A DNA stretch of 64,000 bases. Source: Ovoidimarina sp963698645. GTDB taxonomy: Bacteria > Pseudomonadota > Alphaproteobacteria > Rhodobacterales > Rhodobacteraceae. A program made the translations under genes and the position numbers. The DNA lies in contig CAVORP010000001.1 of NCBI GenBank assembly GCA_963698645.1, forward strand, positions 496,001 to 560,000, read 5' to 3'. Below are positions 53,954-62,556 of the stretch, piece after piece. A model generated the notes under the pieces. The model was not told the DNA's origin. It ran no database searches and saw only the letters and a program-made list of their open reading frames with translations. Each line of letters starts with the position of its first letter. Positions within the stretch are counted from its first letter, which is position 1.

Positions 53954-56035
53954 TCAGTCTTCGGGTTCCAGCACCAGAACCGCAACGGAATTCTCGGCAA
54001 CGCTGATCCGGCTGCCCTTGACCCGGCCCACGGGCGCGTCCGGAAAGGCGGTGTCGATCTGCTCCGACCAGACCTGACCGGGCGGCGGGTCGGGGACGAC
54101 CACCTCGGCCCCGGGGCCCGCATTGAAGACGATGAACACCGCATATTCCAGTGCCGCGTAATGCGGCGTACCCGACGCCGTGCGCAACTCGACGCACACA
54201 AGACGCAAATCCGGGTCATGCCAGTTCGCAGCCTCCATCGGAACGCCGTCGGCGTTCCGCCAGAAGATATCGGGCGCCCCGTCGAGCGCGCGCTCGCGGG
54301 AATGCAGGAACAGCGATTGGCGCACGACCGGGTGATCCTTGCGGAAGGCGATCATGCGGCGGGTGAAGCGGTGAAAGACCGGATCGGTGTCCGTCCAATC
54401 GATCCATGCCGTTTCGTTATCCTGATTGTAGGCGTTGTTGTTGCCGAACTGGGTGCGGCCCAGTTCGTCGCCACCAAGGATCATCGGCGTTCCTTGAGAC
54501 AACATCAGCGTGGCCAGCATGTTGCGTTTGCGCTGGGCACGGGAATTGCGGATCGCGCGGTCGTCGGTCGGGCCTTCGACGCCAAGATTGTCGGAAAAAT
54601 TCTCGCCATGGCCGTCGCGGCCCATTTCGCCATTGGCAAGGTTGTGGCGGCGGGCATAGGACACGACGTCTTCGAGGGTGAAGCCGTCATGGGCGGTGAC
54701 GAAATTGACCGAGGACGTGGCGCGGCGGCCGGAATGGTCGAACTGTTCGGCCGAGCCAGCGATCCGGGCGGCGAAATCGGGGGCCATGCCCGCATCGCCC
54801 CGCCAGAACCGGCGCACGCTGTCGCGATACTTGTCGTTCCATGACAGGAATGGCGCGGTGAAACCGCCCAACTGATAGCCTCCGGGGCCAATATCCCACG
54901 GTTCGGCGATAAGTTTGACACCTGCGAGGACCGGGTCCTGCCGCATCGCCTGAAACAGCGGCGCGTCCCGGTCGAACCCGTGAGCGGTTCGGCCGAGCGT
55001 TGCGCCCAGATCGAAGCGGAATCCGTCGACACCCATCACTGTCACCCAGTAGCGCAGGCTGTCCATGATCATCCGCAGCACCATGGGGTGATCGCAACGC
55101 AGCGTGTTCCCGGTGCCAGTATCGTTGATGTAATGACGCCCGTCGCCTTCGAGCCGATAGTAGCTTTGATTGTCGAGCCCCCGGAAGCAGAGCGTGGGTC
55201 CGTCGACCCCGCCCTCGCCCGTATGGTTGTAGACCACGTCCATGATCACCTCGATCCCTGCGCCATGGAAGCGATCGACCATGTGCCGGACCTCGTGGAT
55301 ATCGGTGCCGGTAAGGTATCGGGGATCGGGGGCGAAAAAGCCGATCGGCTGATAGCCCCAGTAGTTCGTCAGGCCCTTCTCCACCAGGAACCGGTCGTTC
55401 AGAAAAGCCTGGATCGGCAGGAATTCGATCGCGGTGATGCCAAGCCGGGTCAGGTGATCGAGGATCGGGTCCGAAGCTGCGGCGGTAAAGGTGCCGGGCC
55501 GCGCGATATCGGGGTGACGCTGGGTCAGACCCTTCAGGTGCGCTTCGTAGATGATGGTTTCGCGCAGATCCGTGCGCGGGTGCCGGGGATCGTGCGGGAA
55601 ATGCGGCTGCGTCACGACCGAGCGCGGCATGTAGGGTGCGCTGTCGCGGGGATCGAAGGCAAGATCCGCCTCCGGGGTGCCGGGCGTGTGACCGTAAAGC
55701 GCGTCGTGCCAGATCGGATGGCCGGTGAGCCGCCGGGCATAGGGATCGATCAAGAGCTTGTTCGGATTGAAACGATGGCCCTCTTCCGGGGCGAAGGGGC
55801 CATGGGCGCGGAAGCCGTAAAGCTGGCCTGTCCTGATGCCTGCGACATGGCCATGCCAGATATGGCCCTCGCGCTCCGGAAGGTCGATGCGGGTTTCGCG
55901 GCCCGCCTCGTCAAAGAGGCACAAGGTCATGCGGGTGGCATGGGCCGAGAAGACGGCGAAGTTCACGCCACCCTCGTCGGGTGTGGCCCCCAGTGGCAAA
56001 GGCCGGCCTGCTGTTACGGAAATACGCATATGCAT
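53954..56035 (-). CDS. glgX: Glycogen debranching enzyme GlgX
   Basis: GH13 isoamylase-type enzyme that removes alpha-1,6 branches left by glycogen phosphorylase. 693 residues, intact. N-terminal CBM48 (LPLGATPDEGGVNFAVFSAH), then GH13 regions DVVYNHTGEGG, nucleophile region GFRFDLGATLG, acid region LIAEPWDIGPGGYQLG and NFVTAHDGFTL. Its ATG overlaps the glgA stop by one base (TGATG). Confidence 0.95.
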   Translation of the reverse strand: MHMRISVTAGRPLPLGATPDEGGVNFAVFSAHATRMTLCLFDEAGRETRIDLPEREGHIWHGHVAGIRTGQLYGFRAHGPFAPEEGHRFNPNKLLIDPYARRLTGHPIWHDALYGHTPGTPEADLAFDPRDSAPYMPRSVVTQPHFPHDPRHPRTDLRETIIYEAHLKGLTQRHPDIARPGTFTAAASDPILDHLTRLGITAIEFLPIQAFLNDRFLVEKGLTNYWGYQPIGFFAPDPRYLTGTDIHEVRHMVDRFHGAGIEVIMDVVYNHTGEGGVDGPTLCFRGLDNQSYYRLEGDGRHYINDTGTGNTLRCDHPMVLRMIMDSLRYWVTVMGVDGFRFDLGATLGRTAHGFDRDAPLFQAMRQDPVLAGVKLIAEPWDIGPGGYQLGGFTAPFLSWNDKYRDSVRRFWRGDAGMAPDFAARIAGSAEQFDHSGRRATSSVNFVTAHDGFTLEDVVSYARRHNLANGEMGRDGHGENFSDNLGVEGPTDDRAIRNSRAQRKRNMLATLMLSQGTPMILGGDELGRTQFGNNNAYNQDNETAWIDWTDTDPVFHRFTRRMIAFRKDHPVVRQSLFLHSRERALDGAPDIFWRNADGVPMEAANWHDPDLRLVCVELRTASGTPHYAALEYAVFIVFNAGPGAEVVVPDPPPGQVWSEQIDTAFPDAPVGRVKGSRISVAENSVAVLVLEPED

Positions 56036-57462
56036 CAGCTACGGGACATCTTTTCATAAAGCGCGGCATAGTCCGGGGCGGACGCTTCCCATCCGACCTC
56101 TTGCCGCATGCCGTTCTTCTGGAGCATCGCCCAGGTCCCCGGTTGTCTATAGAGTGCGACCGCCTCTATCAATGCGCCCGCCAGCGCATGGCTGGTGACG
56201 GGGTGAAACTGAAGACCGGTCGCCACGCCCGCGCGGAGCCCCATGGGAGTGGCCGGGATCACCGTATCGATCAGCCCGCCGGTATAGGCCACGATCGGCA
56301 CCGTGCCGTAGCGCAGACCGTAAAGCTGGGTCAGGCCACAGGGTTCGAACCGCGAGGGCACGAGGATCGCATCGGCCCCCGCGATCATCCGGTGCGATTT
56401 CGCTTCGTCATAGCCAATATGGACCGCGACATTGGGATGGGCGTTGGCGGCATCGCGGAATCGGGTCTCGAGCACCTTGTCACCGGAGCCAAGAAGCGCC
56501 AGTTGTCCGCCCCGGTCGATCAGGGCCGGAAGCGCCTCGAGAAGGATGTCGAGCCCCTTCTGGTCGGACAGGCGCGAGACGACGACGCAAAGCGGTCCGT
56601 CGGTTTCGGGCAGCGAGAACTCCGCCCGCAGCGCGGCCTTCGCCCGGCGCTTGCCGCCAGGAGACTTATAGGTTTCGATATGGGGATCGTTGGCCGGATT
56701 CCATGCCTCGAGATCGATCCCGTTCAGAATGCCCGACAAGTCCGCCGCCCGGGCCCGCATCAGCCCGTCAAGACCTGCACCGTAGTCCGGGGTCAGCAAT
56801 TCGCGCGCATAGGACGGGCTGACGGTGGTGATGTGATCAGCCCAGACGAGACCCGCCTTCAGCGCCGAAATCTGATCCCAGAATTCGTACCCCTCCTGAT
56901 TAAAGCCGCTTTCCGGCAAACGGAGGGCGGCGCGCAGGTTCGCAGGTGCCATCCCGAGAAACGCCATGTTGTGGATCGTCAGGATGCTTGCGGGACCTTC
57001 CCGGTCCCTTTGCTTGAGGTAGAGCGGAACGAAGCCCGCCTGCCAGTCATGGGCATGCACCACCCGGGGTTTCCAGCTTCCCACCCCTTCCGCGCCGATG
57101 CGGGCCGCCATCCATGACAGGGCGGCAAAACGCGCGGGATTGTCTGGCCAGTCGCGCCCGGCCGCATCGTTGTAGGGCCCGCCATCGCGATCGAAGAGAT
57201 GCGGTGCATCGAGGATCAGATACTTCGTCCCATTGGCGGTGACCCCGCGGATCCGGGCCGGACCGCCGAACAGGTCATCCTCCTCCATCACGACCCGACC
57301 GCGGCCAAGTTCCGCCAAGACCGGCCGGTAGCCCGGCAGAAGCGTCCGCATCTCCCAGCCCTGCGTGGCCATGGCGGCAGGAAGCGCGCCCGCTACATCG
57401 GCCAGACCGCCCGTCTTGATGAGCGGCGCGCATTCGGACGAGACCGACAGAACGGGTTTCAT
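56035..57462 (-). CDS. glgA: Glycogen synthase GlgA
   Basis: ADP-glucose-dependent GT5 glycogen synthase, 475 residues. N-terminal VSSECAPLIKTGGLADVAGA holds the KTGGLADV ADP-glucose motif. The C-terminal domain shows VVSRLSDQKGLD and the catalytic-Glu region PSRFEPCGLTQLYGLRYGT. It starts 10 bases after glgC. Intact frame. Confidence 0.96.
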   Translation of the reverse strand: MKPVLSVSSECAPLIKTGGLADVAGALPAAMATQGWEMRTLLPGYRPVLAELGRGRVVMEEDDLFGGPARIRGVTANGTKYLILDAPHLFDRDGGPYNDAAGRDWPDNPARFAALSWMAARIGAEGVGSWKPRVVHAHDWQAGFVPLYLKQRDREGPASILTIHNMAFLGMAPANLRAALRLPESGFNQEGYEFWDQISALKAGLVWADHITTVSPSYARELLTPDYGAGLDGLMRARAADLSGILNGIDLEAWNPANDPHIETYKSPGGKRRAKAALRAEFSLPETDGPLCVVVSRLSDQKGLDILLEALPALIDRGGQLALLGSGDKVLETRFRDAANAHPNVAVHIGYDEAKSHRMIAGADAILVPSRFEPCGLTQLYGLRYGTVPIVAYTGGLIDTVIPATPMGLRAGVATGLQFHPVTSHALAGALIEAVALYRQPGTWAMLQKNGMRQEVGWEASAPDYAALYEKMSRS

Positions 57463-57472
57463 CCCGATACCC

Positions 57473-58738
57473 TCACTTGGCTGCGGCGCGCCTGTCCAGC
57501 ATGCCTTGGGTGATGAGTGTAACGCCGCCTTCGGTCACACGAAACCACTTGGCATCCTCCGCCGGATCTTCGCCGACCACCAGACCATCGGGAATTTGCA
57601 CCCCCCGGTCGATCACAGCGTTCTTCAATCGGGCATTCCGGGCAACGACCACATAGGGCAACGCGATCACGTGATCGAGCACCGAGAACGAATTGGTATG
57701 CACCTGCGTGAACAGAAGCGAATTGCGGATCTCGGTGCCCGAGATGATGCAGCCCCCCGACACCAGCGAGGACACCGCAGAACCGCGCCGGTTCTCCTCA
57801 TCATGGATGAATTTCGCCGGTGGAACGCTTTCGGAATAAGTCCAGATCGGCCAGTCCTTGTCCCAGAGATCGAGATCCGGATTGAAATCGGTCAGGTCGA
57901 TATTCGCGCGCCAGAAGGCATCGACGGTTCCCACGTCGCGCCAATAGGACGGTGCTTCGGGACTGTGGCGGACACAGCTGTCGTCGAACCGGTGCGCCAC
58001 GGCTTTGCCGTTCTTCACGATATCGGGAATGATGTCACCACCGAAATCATGCTTTGAATTCGGGTCCGCCGCATCGGCGAGAAGGCGTTCGCGCAGAAAT
58101 TTCCAATCGAAAACATAGATCCCCATCGAGGCCAGCGCCTTGGTCGGGTCTTCGGGCGTGGCGGGCGGATCGGCGGGCTTTTCAAGGAAACTCGTGATCC
58201 TCCCTGAATCATCCACCGCCATGACGCCAAAGGCCGTGGCCTCTTCACGCGGGACGGTGAGGCAGCCCACGGTCACATCCGCGCCCGCGTCCACATGCTG
58301 TTGCAGCATCACCTCGTAATCCATCTTGTAGATATGATCCCCCGCGAGGATCAGCACGTAATCCACGTCATAACTGTCGACGATGTCGATGTTCTGCGTC
58401 ACCGCATCGGCGGTGCCCACATACCACTTGTTCTCGTCCACCCGTTGGGAGGCAGGCAGGATATCGAGGTATTCGTTCCGCTCGGCGCGAAAGAAGTTCC
58501 AGCCGCGCTGGCAATGGCGGATCAGGGAGTGCGCCTTGTACTGGGTCGCGATCGACATGCGTCGGATGCCGGAATTGAGCGCGTTCGACAGGGCAAAGTC
58601 GATGATCCGGGTCTTGCCGCCGAAATAGACGGCGGGTTTTACCCGTCTGTCGGTCAACTCCTTCAGCCGCGACCCGCGTCCGCCGGCCAGAACGAATGCC
58701 ATCGAACGGCTTGTAAGCCTTCTGGGTGCCCTTTTCAT
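57473..58738 (-). CDS. glgC: Glucose-1-phosphate adenylyltransferase GlgC
   Basis: Makes ADP-glucose, the committed step of glycogen synthesis, and is usually allosteric. 421 residues. Pyrophosphorylase signature FVLAGGRGSRLKELTDRR, FGGKTRIIDFALSNALNSGI, LILAGDHIYKMDYE, and C-terminal left-handed beta-helix repeats. It starts 22 bases after glgB. Intact frame. Confidence 0.96.
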   Translation of the reverse strand: MKRAPRRLTSRSMAFVLAGGRGSRLKELTDRRVKPAVYFGGKTRIIDFALSNALNSGIRRMSIATQYKAHSLIRHCQRGWNFFRAERNEYLDILPASQRVDENKWYVGTADAVTQNIDIVDSYDVDYVLILAGDHIYKMDYEVMLQQHVDAGADVTVGCLTVPREEATAFGVMAVDDSGRITSFLEKPADPPATPEDPTKALASMGIYVFDWKFLRERLLADAADPNSKHDFGGDIIPDIVKNGKAVAHRFDDSCVRHSPEAPSYWRDVGTVDAFWRANIDLTDFNPDLDLWDKDWPIWTYSESVPPAKFIHDEENRRGSAVSSLVSGGCIISGTEIRNSLLFTQVHTNSFSVLDHVIALPYVVVARNARLKNAVIDRGVQIPDGLVVGEDPAEDAKWFRVTEGGVTLITQGMLDRRAAAK

Positions 58739-58760
58739 TCGGTCCTCCCCTCCCGGATGT

Positions 58761-60968
58761 TCAGTTGTCGTAGCGTAGTATGATAGTGCTGAGCGGTGGT
58801 AGTGCTAGTTCGGCGCTGGCGGGCTGGCCATGGCTGGGATGGGCCGTTGCCGTGACCCCACCCAAGTTGCCGCGATTGCCACCGCCATAGATCCCGGCAT
58901 CGGTGTTCAGAACCTCGGCCCAGTGGCCCGTGAGTGGTAGTCCGATCCGGAATCCCGTTCTTTCCACCGGGGTGAAGTTGCAGATTACCGCGACCTCGGG
59001 ATCACCCGCATTGCCGCGCCGGATCCAGCTGAGCGTGACGTTCTCGGCATCGCCCCCGTCGATCCACTGAAACCCCTCGCCCTCGCAATCCTTGACATGA
59101 AGCGCAGGTGTTTCGCGGTAAAGCCGGTTGAGATCTCGGACCAGATCGCGCAGCCCCGCATGCTCGGGCTGGTTCAGCGCATCCCAGTCAAGCTGGGTGT
59201 CATGGCTCCATTCGCCGCGCTGGCCCCATTCCTGTCCCATGAAGAGAAGCTTCTTGCCCGGATGCCCCCACATGAACCCGTAATAGGCACGCAGGTTGGC
59301 GAACTTCTCCCATTCCGAGCCCGGCATCTTGGACAGCATCGAGCCTTTGCCATGCACCACCTCGTCGTGGCTGATCGGCAGAATGAAGTTCTCGGAGAAA
59401 GCATAGACCAGACCGAAGGTCATCTGGTTGTGATGGTATTTGCGATAGACTGGATCCTTCTGGATGAAGGACAGCGTGTCGTTCATCCAGCCCATGTTCC
59501 ACTTGAAGCCGAAGCCCAGACCGCCCTTGTCGACCGGCTGCGACACCCCCGGATAGGACGTGCTTTCCTCGGCTACGGTCATGATGCCCGGCACCGCGCC
59601 ATAGGTCCGGATGTTCATCTGTTGCAGCATGGAAATGGCTTCGTAATTCTCGCGCCCGCCATCCTTGTTGGGGATCCATTCGCCCTCGGCGCGGGAATAG
59701 TCGCGATAGAGCATCGAGGCCACGGCATCGACGCGCAGCCCGTCGATATGATATTCTTCGAGCCAGTAAAGTGCGTTTGAAATCAGGTAATTGGCAACCT
59801 CCCGGCGACCGTAATTGTAGATCAGGGTGTTCCAGTCCTGATGGAATCCCTCCTTCGGATCGGCATGTTCGTAAAGGGCTGTGCCGTCGAACTGACCCAG
59901 CCCGTGGGCGTCGGTTGGAAAATGCCCCGGCACCCAGTCGAGGATCACGCCCAGCCCCTTGCGATGCGCCGCATCCACCAGATCGCGGAATTCGTGCGGC
60001 GGGCCAAAGCGGATCGTCGGGGCGAAAAGGCCCACGGGCTGGTAGCCCCATGAGCCGTCGAACGGGTATTCCGACACAGGCAGCAGTTCGAGATGGGTGA
60101 ACCCCATATCGGCGGCATAATCGACCAGCTCCTCTGCGGCTTCACGATAACTGAGCGGCCGCCCACCCTCGTTCATGCGCCGCCGCCAAGAGCCTAGCTG
60201 CACCTCGTAGATCGAGATCGGCGCGCTTCTGTCGTTCCGCCCGGCGCGCGTCTCCATCCAACCCGCGTCGTGCCAGCCATAGCCGCGAATATCGCGCACA
60301 ACGCTGGCATTCGACGGTGCATGCTCCGAGCCGAAGCCGACGGGATCGGCCTTGAGCGGCAGCGCCTCTCCGGAGGGGCCGAGAAGCTCGTATTTATAGG
60401 CCGCACCCTCCTCGACGCCGGGCAGGAAGATCTCCCAAACCCCGGTGGCGCCCCGGCGGCGCATCTGGTGCAGGCGCCCGTTCCAGTGGTTGAAATCCCC
60501 GACGACCGAGACCCGCCTAGCATTGGGCGCCCAGACCGCGAAATGCGTGCCCTCGCTGCCTTCATGGGTCATCACATGGGCGCCGAGCGCCTGCCAGAGC
60601 CGCATATGCGTGCCCTCGCCCAGAAGATATTCGTCCATCTCGCCCAGAACCGGGCCGAACCTGTAGGGGTCGTCGATCTCCCATGTCGTGCCATGCCCGT
60701 CCTCGGCGCAGAGCAAATAGGCCCCCGGGCCGGGCAGTTTCCCGGCAAAGACAGACGGCAGGCCTTTGACAGGGTCGAGCGGATGCCGCTTGCCCTCTTG
60801 CAGGAGATCAAGGCGCGCCGCCCCGGGGACGTATGCCGTGAGAATACCGGGGGCGATCTTTCCGGGGCCCATCACGCCGAAGGGATCGTCTGAATGCCCT
60901 TCGGCAAAGGCCTGCAGCGCCCGGTATCGAGCCGTATCCGATGGAGAAATCAGGTCTGAACCGCCCAT
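58761..60968 (-). CDS. glgB: 1,4-alpha-glucan branching enzyme GlgB
   Basis: Introduces alpha-1,6 branches into glycogen. 735 residues: extra N-terminal domain (DPFGVMGPG), CBM48 (HFAVWAPNARRVSVVGDFNHW, core region), GH13 regions ELLPVSEYPFDGSWGYQPVG, nucleophile region GLRVDAVASMLYRDYS, acid region MTVAEESTSYPGV and LPISHDEVVHGKGSM. First gene of glgBCAX-pgm. Intact frame. Confidence 0.96.
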   Translation of the reverse strand: MGGSDLISPSDTARYRALQAFAEGHSDDPFGVMGPGKIAPGILTAYVPGAARLDLLQEGKRHPLDPVKGLPSVFAGKLPGPGAYLLCAEDGHGTTWEIDDPYRFGPVLGEMDEYLLGEGTHMRLWQALGAHVMTHEGSEGTHFAVWAPNARRVSVVGDFNHWNGRLHQMRRRGATGVWEIFLPGVEEGAAYKYELLGPSGEALPLKADPVGFGSEHAPSNASVVRDIRGYGWHDAGWMETRAGRNDRSAPISIYEVQLGSWRRRMNEGGRPLSYREAAEELVDYAADMGFTHLELLPVSEYPFDGSWGYQPVGLFAPTIRFGPPHEFRDLVDAAHRKGLGVILDWVPGHFPTDAHGLGQFDGTALYEHADPKEGFHQDWNTLIYNYGRREVANYLISNALYWLEEYHIDGLRVDAVASMLYRDYSRAEGEWIPNKDGGRENYEAISMLQQMNIRTYGAVPGIMTVAEESTSYPGVSQPVDKGGLGFGFKWNMGWMNDTLSFIQKDPVYRKYHHNQMTFGLVYAFSENFILPISHDEVVHGKGSMLSKMPGSEWEKFANLRAYYGFMWGHPGKKLLFMGQEWGQRGEWSHDTQLDWDALNQPEHAGLRDLVRDLNRLYRETPALHVKDCEGEGFQWIDGGDAENVTLSWIRRGNAGDPEVAVICNFTPVERTGFRIGLPLTGHWAEVLNTDAGIYGGGNRGNLGGVTATAHPSHGQPASAELALPPLSTIILRYDN

Positions 60969-61015
60969 GCGCCTAGCGTGAGGAGTTTTGCAGTGACGTC
61001 AAGGGGAAGCGCGGA

Positions 61016-61648
61016 TCAGGGGGTGACCCGCACGTCCGGATCGACACTTTCCGCGATCACCGTCCGGGCATTGGGCAGGTCGTTTTCCTCGAGTTTCGCC
61101 CGAACGGCCTCTTCATCCATCCCGTAGCCGTCCCAGCGTGCCCGAAGGCGACGGGCGAGCTCTTCCTCGGGCACATCGATGAAGGCGGTGCGGTCGAACT
61201 GCGCCCGCAGCGCCGACCAGTTGGGGCGGTCGAGCAGAAGGTAGTTGCCCTCGGTCACGATCAGCCGGACGGATTGCGGAATGATCCGCGCCCCGGCGCG
61301 GGCGATCTCGAGCGTGCGGTCGAAACGTGGCACCGCAATTTCCGGTTCGAGATTGGCGCGCAGGCGGGCGAGCATCGCAGCATAGCCGCCGATATCGAAC
61401 GTATGGGGCGCACCTTTGCGCGGGCGGTGACCACGCGGCTCGAGCACCTCGTCATCGTAGTGATAGCCATCCATGGGCAGGATCGCCGCCAATCCGGGAT
61501 CGGTTTCTTCCAGCGTTTCGACGAGGCTTTCAGCCAGAGTGGACTTGCCAGACCCGGGCGCCCCGGCGATGGCCAGCACGCGGCGCGCGCCCTGGGGAAT
61601 TGTCGCCGCCCATGCGCGGATACTGGCGATGAAATCGGCGCTGTTCAT
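61016..61648 (-). CDS. Nucleoside/sugar kinase-like P-loop protein (FrcK-like)
   Basis: Uridine-kinase/phosphoribulokinase-superfamily protein of about 210 residues. Walker A IAGAPGSGKSTLAE near residue 25, DGYHYDD, a substrate region RKGAPHTFDIGGYAAMLARL and VTEGNYLLLDRPNW. Similar proteins accompany fructose/ribose ABC transporters in rhizobia (FrcK). ATG at 61648 is chosen; 61690 is possible, neither has a clear ribosome binding site. It diverges from the GntR regulator next door. Confidence 0.78.
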   Translation of the reverse strand: MNSADFIASIRAWAATIPQGARRVLAIAGAPGSGKSTLAESLVETLEETDPGLAAILPMDGYHYDDEVLEPRGHRPRKGAPHTFDIGGYAAMLARLRANLEPEIAVPRFDRTLEIARAGARIIPQSVRLIVTEGNYLLLDRPNWSALRAQFDRTAFIDVPEEELARRLRARWDGYGMDEEAVRAKLEENDLPNARTVIAESVDPDVRVTP

Positions 61649-61764
61649 GGTCGCGGTCTTGGTCACGGTCTTCGTCTCGCTCGCTTGCATTCGCGCGAAA
61701 CTGTCACAGCATTCCGCCCGCGTCGAGCCACTGTCGTGCCGATACTGCGGGCCGTGGCCGATGC

Positions 61765-61792
61765 TTGACAGGCAGCTAGCGACCGCTAGCAT
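61765..61792 (+). promoter_or_regulatory. Predicted promoter of the GntR gene
   Basis: Perfect -35 TTGACA (61765-61770), 16-base spacer, -10 TAGCAT (61787-61792, 4/6). The expected start point is at or next to the GntR ATG (61799), implying a leaderless message. GCTAGC-GACC-GCTAGC (61775-61790) lies in the spacer and overlaps the -10 box. Confidence 0.5.
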
Positions 61793-61793
61793 T

Positions 61794-61805
61794 CTAACAT
61801 GTTAG
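61794..61805. promoter_or_regulatory. Perfect palindrome over the GntR start codon
   Basis: CTAACATGTTAG, 12 bases, containing the ATG at 61799-61801. Together with the paired GCTAGC boxes it is a candidate autoregulatory operator for the GntR/FCD protein it precedes. Confidence 0.5.
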
Positions 61806-62533
61806 GCATACCCGCAAATGCACCTCAGGATGGCGCGCAGGACCCACCGCCCCTGCGGCCGCTTGCCAGCTATTCCGGATCGCTCGCCCATCGCACCTAC
61901 CTGGCATTGCGCGAGGCGATCGTGTCCCTGCGCCTCGGGCCAGGCGCACCCCTGAAGAAGGGCGAAATCTGCGAAACCCTTGGCGTGTCGCGCAGCCCGG
62001 TCTCGGATGCGATGGCGCGGCTTGCCGCCGAGGGGCTGGTCCAGATCATTCCGCAGGCGGGCAGTTTTGTCTCGCGCTTCTCGATGGTCGAGATCCGCGA
62101 GGCAGCGTTTCTGCGCGAAGCCATCGAACTTGCAGCGATCGAGGAGATCGCGCCGAAGATGACTGAAGAGCAACTTGTCCTGTTGCGTCGGACACTGCGG
62201 GTGCAGGCGGCTCTGGTAGAGGATCTCGACCTTCCCGGCTTCTATGCTCAGGACGGCGAGATGCACGGCCTGATCCTGTCCTTCACGGGCTTTCCACGGC
62301 TGCGGCAGGTCGCCGACACGGCCTGGGTTCAGGTCAACCGCGCGCGCCAGCTTATCTTGCCCGTGCCCGGCCGGCTGAACGAGACCCTTGACGAACATCG
62401 CGCGATCCTTGCCGCGCTCGAAGCGCGCGACCCGGTCGCTGCGCGGGCCGCGATGCGCCATCATCTGCGGCAACTGATGAAGGCGCTGGTGCCGCTGGAA
62501 CGCGCGTATCCCGACCTGTTCGACCCTGAATGA
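61799..62533 (+). CDS. GntR-family regulator, FCD subfamily
   Basis: 244 residues, intact. N-terminal winged helix-turn-helix (YLALREAIVSLRLGPGAPLK, GEICETLGVSRSPVSDAMAR) and C-terminal FCD ligand-binding domain with metal-binding His/Asp positions (LDEHRAILAALEARD, AMRHHLRQLM). FCD regulators usually repress catabolic genes and release DNA on binding an organic or sugar acid. The downstream isomerase and ribokinase are the likely targets. No ribosome binding site precedes the ATG. Confidence 0.88.
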   Translation: MLGIPANAPQDGAQDPPPLRPLASYSGSLAHRTYLALREAIVSLRLGPGAPLKKGEICETLGVSRSPVSDAMARLAAEGLVQIIPQAGSFVSRFSMVEIREAAFLREAIELAAIEEIAPKMTEEQLVLLRRTLRVQAALVEDLDLPGFYAQDGEMHGLILSFTGFPRLRQVADTAWVQVNRARQLILPVPGRLNETLDEHRAILAALEARDPVAARAAMRHHLRQLMKALVPLERAYPDLFDPE

Positions 62534-62556
62534 ACCCGCCTTCGGAAGGACCTGAC

